From Streptomyces sp. MMG1121 (lineage in GTDB: Bacteria; Actinomycetota; Actinomycetes; Streptomycetales; Streptomycetaceae), in contig NZ_LGDV01000085.1 of the NCBI RefSeq assembly GCF_001280015.1, positions 124,001 to 188,000 on the forward strand: a stretch of 64,000 nucleotides of DNA, written 5' to 3'. The notes below the pieces were generated by a model. The model made no database searches. It was given only the letters and a program-made list of their open reading frames with translations, and had not been told where the DNA came from. Numbering within the stretch: the stretch's first letter is position 1; every line of letters starts with the position of its first letter. Shown in pieces: positions 62,630 through 64,000 of the stretch. Made by a program: the position numbers and the translations under genes.

Positions 62630-62668
62630 GGGTATCGGGCGACCGCCCCTGCGGGCCGCCCGATACCC
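62630..62668 (+). terminator. Intercistronic hairpin between staMB and staC
   Basis: A perfect 12-bp stem (62630-62641 with 62657-62668) encloses a 15-nt loop with its own CCGC-ccct-GCGG stem. It begins 4 nt after the staMB stop and precedes staC by 40 bp, so it could limit staC expression. Confidence 0.65.
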
Positions 62669-62708
62669 CCGCCACCGGAACGGAACCACCAACGAGAGGC
62701 GAGGACGA

Positions 62709-64000
62709 ATGACGCGTTCCGACGAGTGGACCGACGTGCTGATCGTGGGCGGCGGCCCCGTCGGAATGGCGTTGGCGCTCGACCTGACCTACCGCGGGAT
62801 CGACTGCGTCGTCGCCGACGCCGGCGACGGACAGGTCCGGCATCCCAAGGTGAGCACGATCGGTCCGCGCTCGATGGAGCTGTTCCGGCGCTGGGGTGTC
62901 GCGGACGCCGTCCGCGGTGCCGGCTGGCCGTCCGACCACTCCCTGGACATCGCCTGGGTCACCAGGGTCGGCGGCCACGAGGTCCACCGCTACCGCCGGG
63001 GCACCGCCGGTGACCGCCCGGCCTTCGCGCACACTCCCGAGCCCGACCAGATGTGCCCGGCGCACTGGCTGAACCCGGTACTGATCCAGGCGGTGGGCGT
63101 CCACCCGGACGGTCCGCTGCGGCTCCGTACCACCGTCGAGCGGGTACGGCAGACCGACGAGCACGTCGCGGCCGACCTCACCGACCACGCCACCGGCACG
63201 ACCGGCACCGTCCGGGCACGCTTCCTGGTCGCCTGCGACGGCGCCTCCTCCCCCATCCGCCAGGCCTGCGGCATCGACGCGCCGGCACGCCACCGCACGC
63301 AGGTCTTCCGCAACATCCTCTTCCGCGCCCCCGAACTCAACGAGCGGCTCGGTGACCGTGCCGCCCTTGTCTACTTCCTCATGCTGTCGTCCACACTGCG
63401 CTTCCCCATGCGCTCGCTGAACGGCCGTGACCTGTACAACCTGGTGGTGGCCGGGGACGACGACACGCCCGACCGGGCCGACCCGCTGTCCCTGATCGGC
63501 GCCGCCCTCGCCGTCGACACACCGGTGGAACTGCTGGGCGACGGCGCATGGCAGCTGACCCACCGCGTCGCCGACCGGTACCGGTCCGGTCGCGTCTTCC
63601 TCGCCGGAGACGCCGCGCACACGCTGTCACCCTCCGGCGGCTTCGGACTGAACACCGGCATCGGCGACGCGGCCGACCTGGGCTGGAAACTCGCCGCCGC
63701 ACTGAACGGCTGGGCCGGGCACCTGCTCCTCGACACCTACGACACCGAGCGCCGGCCGATCGCCGTGGAGAGCCTCCAGGAAGCCAACCTCAACCTGCAA
63801 CGCACCATGCGCAGGCAGGTTCCCCCCGAGATCCACCTGGACGGGCCCGAGGGCGAGCGGGCCCGCCTGAAGATGTCCAAGGTGCTCGAAAGCAGCGGTG
63901 CACAGCGCGAGTTCGACGCCCCGGAGATCCACTTCGGCCTCCGCTACCGCTCCCCGGCCGTCATCGAGGACCCCCGGGTGCCGGTACGTCACGGAAAGCC
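62709..64000 (+). CDS. staC: FAD monooxygenase-fold protein StaC (3' truncated by window)
   Basis: The first 430 residues of a group A flavin monooxygenase-fold protein, truncated by the window edge. FAD loop DVLIVGGGPVGMALALDLTYR, DG motif RFLVACDGASSPIRQACGID, second FAD motif RVFLAGDAAHTLSPSGGFGL and GDAADLGWKLAAALNGW. StaC and RebC share about 530 residues; StaC steers the StaP product to the lactam K252c whereas RebC gives arcyriaflavin C. The cluster context (staN, no halogenase) supports StaC. ATG follows GAGGCGAGGAC. Confidence 0.93.
   Translation, partial: MTRSDEWTDVLIVGGGPVGMALALDLTYRGIDCVVADAGDGQVRHPKVSTIGPRSMELFRRWGVADAVRGAGWPSDHSLDIAWVTRVGGHEVHRYRRGTAGDRPAFAHTPEPDQMCPAHWLNPVLIQAVGVHPDGPLRLRTTVERVRQTDEHVAADLTDHATGTTGTVRARFLVACDGASSPIRQACGIDAPARHRTQVFRNILFRAPELNERLGDRAALVYFLMLSSTLRFPMRSLNGRDLYNLVVAGDDDTPDRADPLSLIGAALAVDTPVELLGDGAWQLTHRVADRYRSGRVFLAGDAAHTLSPSGGFGLNTGIGDAADLGWKLAAALNGWAGHLLLDTYDTERRPIAVESLQEANLNLQRTMRRQVPPEIHLDGPEGERARLKMSKVLESSGAQREFDAPEIHFGLRYRSPAVIEDPRVPVRHGK

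Noticed and set aside
42622..64000. Rebeccamycin or violacein cluster instead of staurosporine
   Set aside because: No tryptophan halogenase, flavin reductase or VioC/D/E-like genes; staN and a full amino-sugar set are present.
1..64000. tRNA, rRNA, CRISPR arrays, insertion sequences or att sites
   Set aside because: No cloverleaf, spaced direct-repeat array, transposase or terminal inverted repeat was recognised on either strand; a dedicated computer scan was not possible.

Overview
The window is high-GC DNA with a strong third-position G/C bias, twin-arginine and Sec-exported proteins, TTA-poor coding sequence and a large antibiotic-type gene cluster. Together these point to a Streptomyces or close relative. 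About 42 kb of ordinary accessory and metabolic chromosome is followed by an almost complete staurosporine (indolocarbazole) cluster that runs off the right edge.

1-12.3 kb: end of an SRPBCC-type protein, a WYL-domain regulator, MsrA, a secreted tripeptidyl-aminopeptidase-like hydrolase, a GMC oxidoreductase overlapping an unusual alpha/beta hydrolase, a second hydrolase coupled to a TetR regulator with a visible operator, a small Rho_N-type protein, a PPK2 polyphosphate kinase, a small secreted protein and RodA. 12.8-18.4 kb: a two-gene module made of a large STAND/NLR-like NTPase with TPR/Sel1 repeats and a small partner sharing a short glycine-rich motif with it, then a methyltransferase. 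18.5-23.4 kb: a Tat-exported isoquinoline-1-oxidoreductase-like molybdoenzyme, an M24-like protein, and a decayed LysR/formate dehydrogenase locus. 23.4-28.2 kb: an alginate-lyase-like protein, an S2P/CBS protease, a YciI-like remnant and an FAD monooxygenase.

28.2-34.0 kb: a four-gene Pao-like molybdenum aldehyde oxidoreductase operon (2Fe-2S, FAD with an extra Fe-S Cys set, Mo subunit, XdhC chaperone), divergent from a TetR regulator, with twin palindromes between them. 34.3-36.1 kb: an ABM protein, a cysteine-free ribosomal protein bL32 next to a wrecked CobW-type GTPase (a low-zinc remnant), a broken serine hydrolase and a VOC protein. 36.2-42.1 kb: urea transporter plus ureABCFGD without ureE, preceded by a GlnR-box-like element.

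42.6 kb-end: the cluster in the order staR, staB, staA, staN, staG (the last four on the minus strand), then staO, staD, staP, staMA, staJ, staK, staI, staE, staMB, staC on the plus strand from a divergent promoter region. StaO and StaD make chromopyrrolic acid from tryptophan; StaP and StaC convert it to the K252c aglycone; StaA, B, J, I, E and K build the dTDP-amino-deoxysugar; StaG and StaN form the two C-N bonds; StaMA and StaMB methylate. The regulator gene and the first pathway gene carry TTA codons, suggesting bldA control. staC is cut by the window end.
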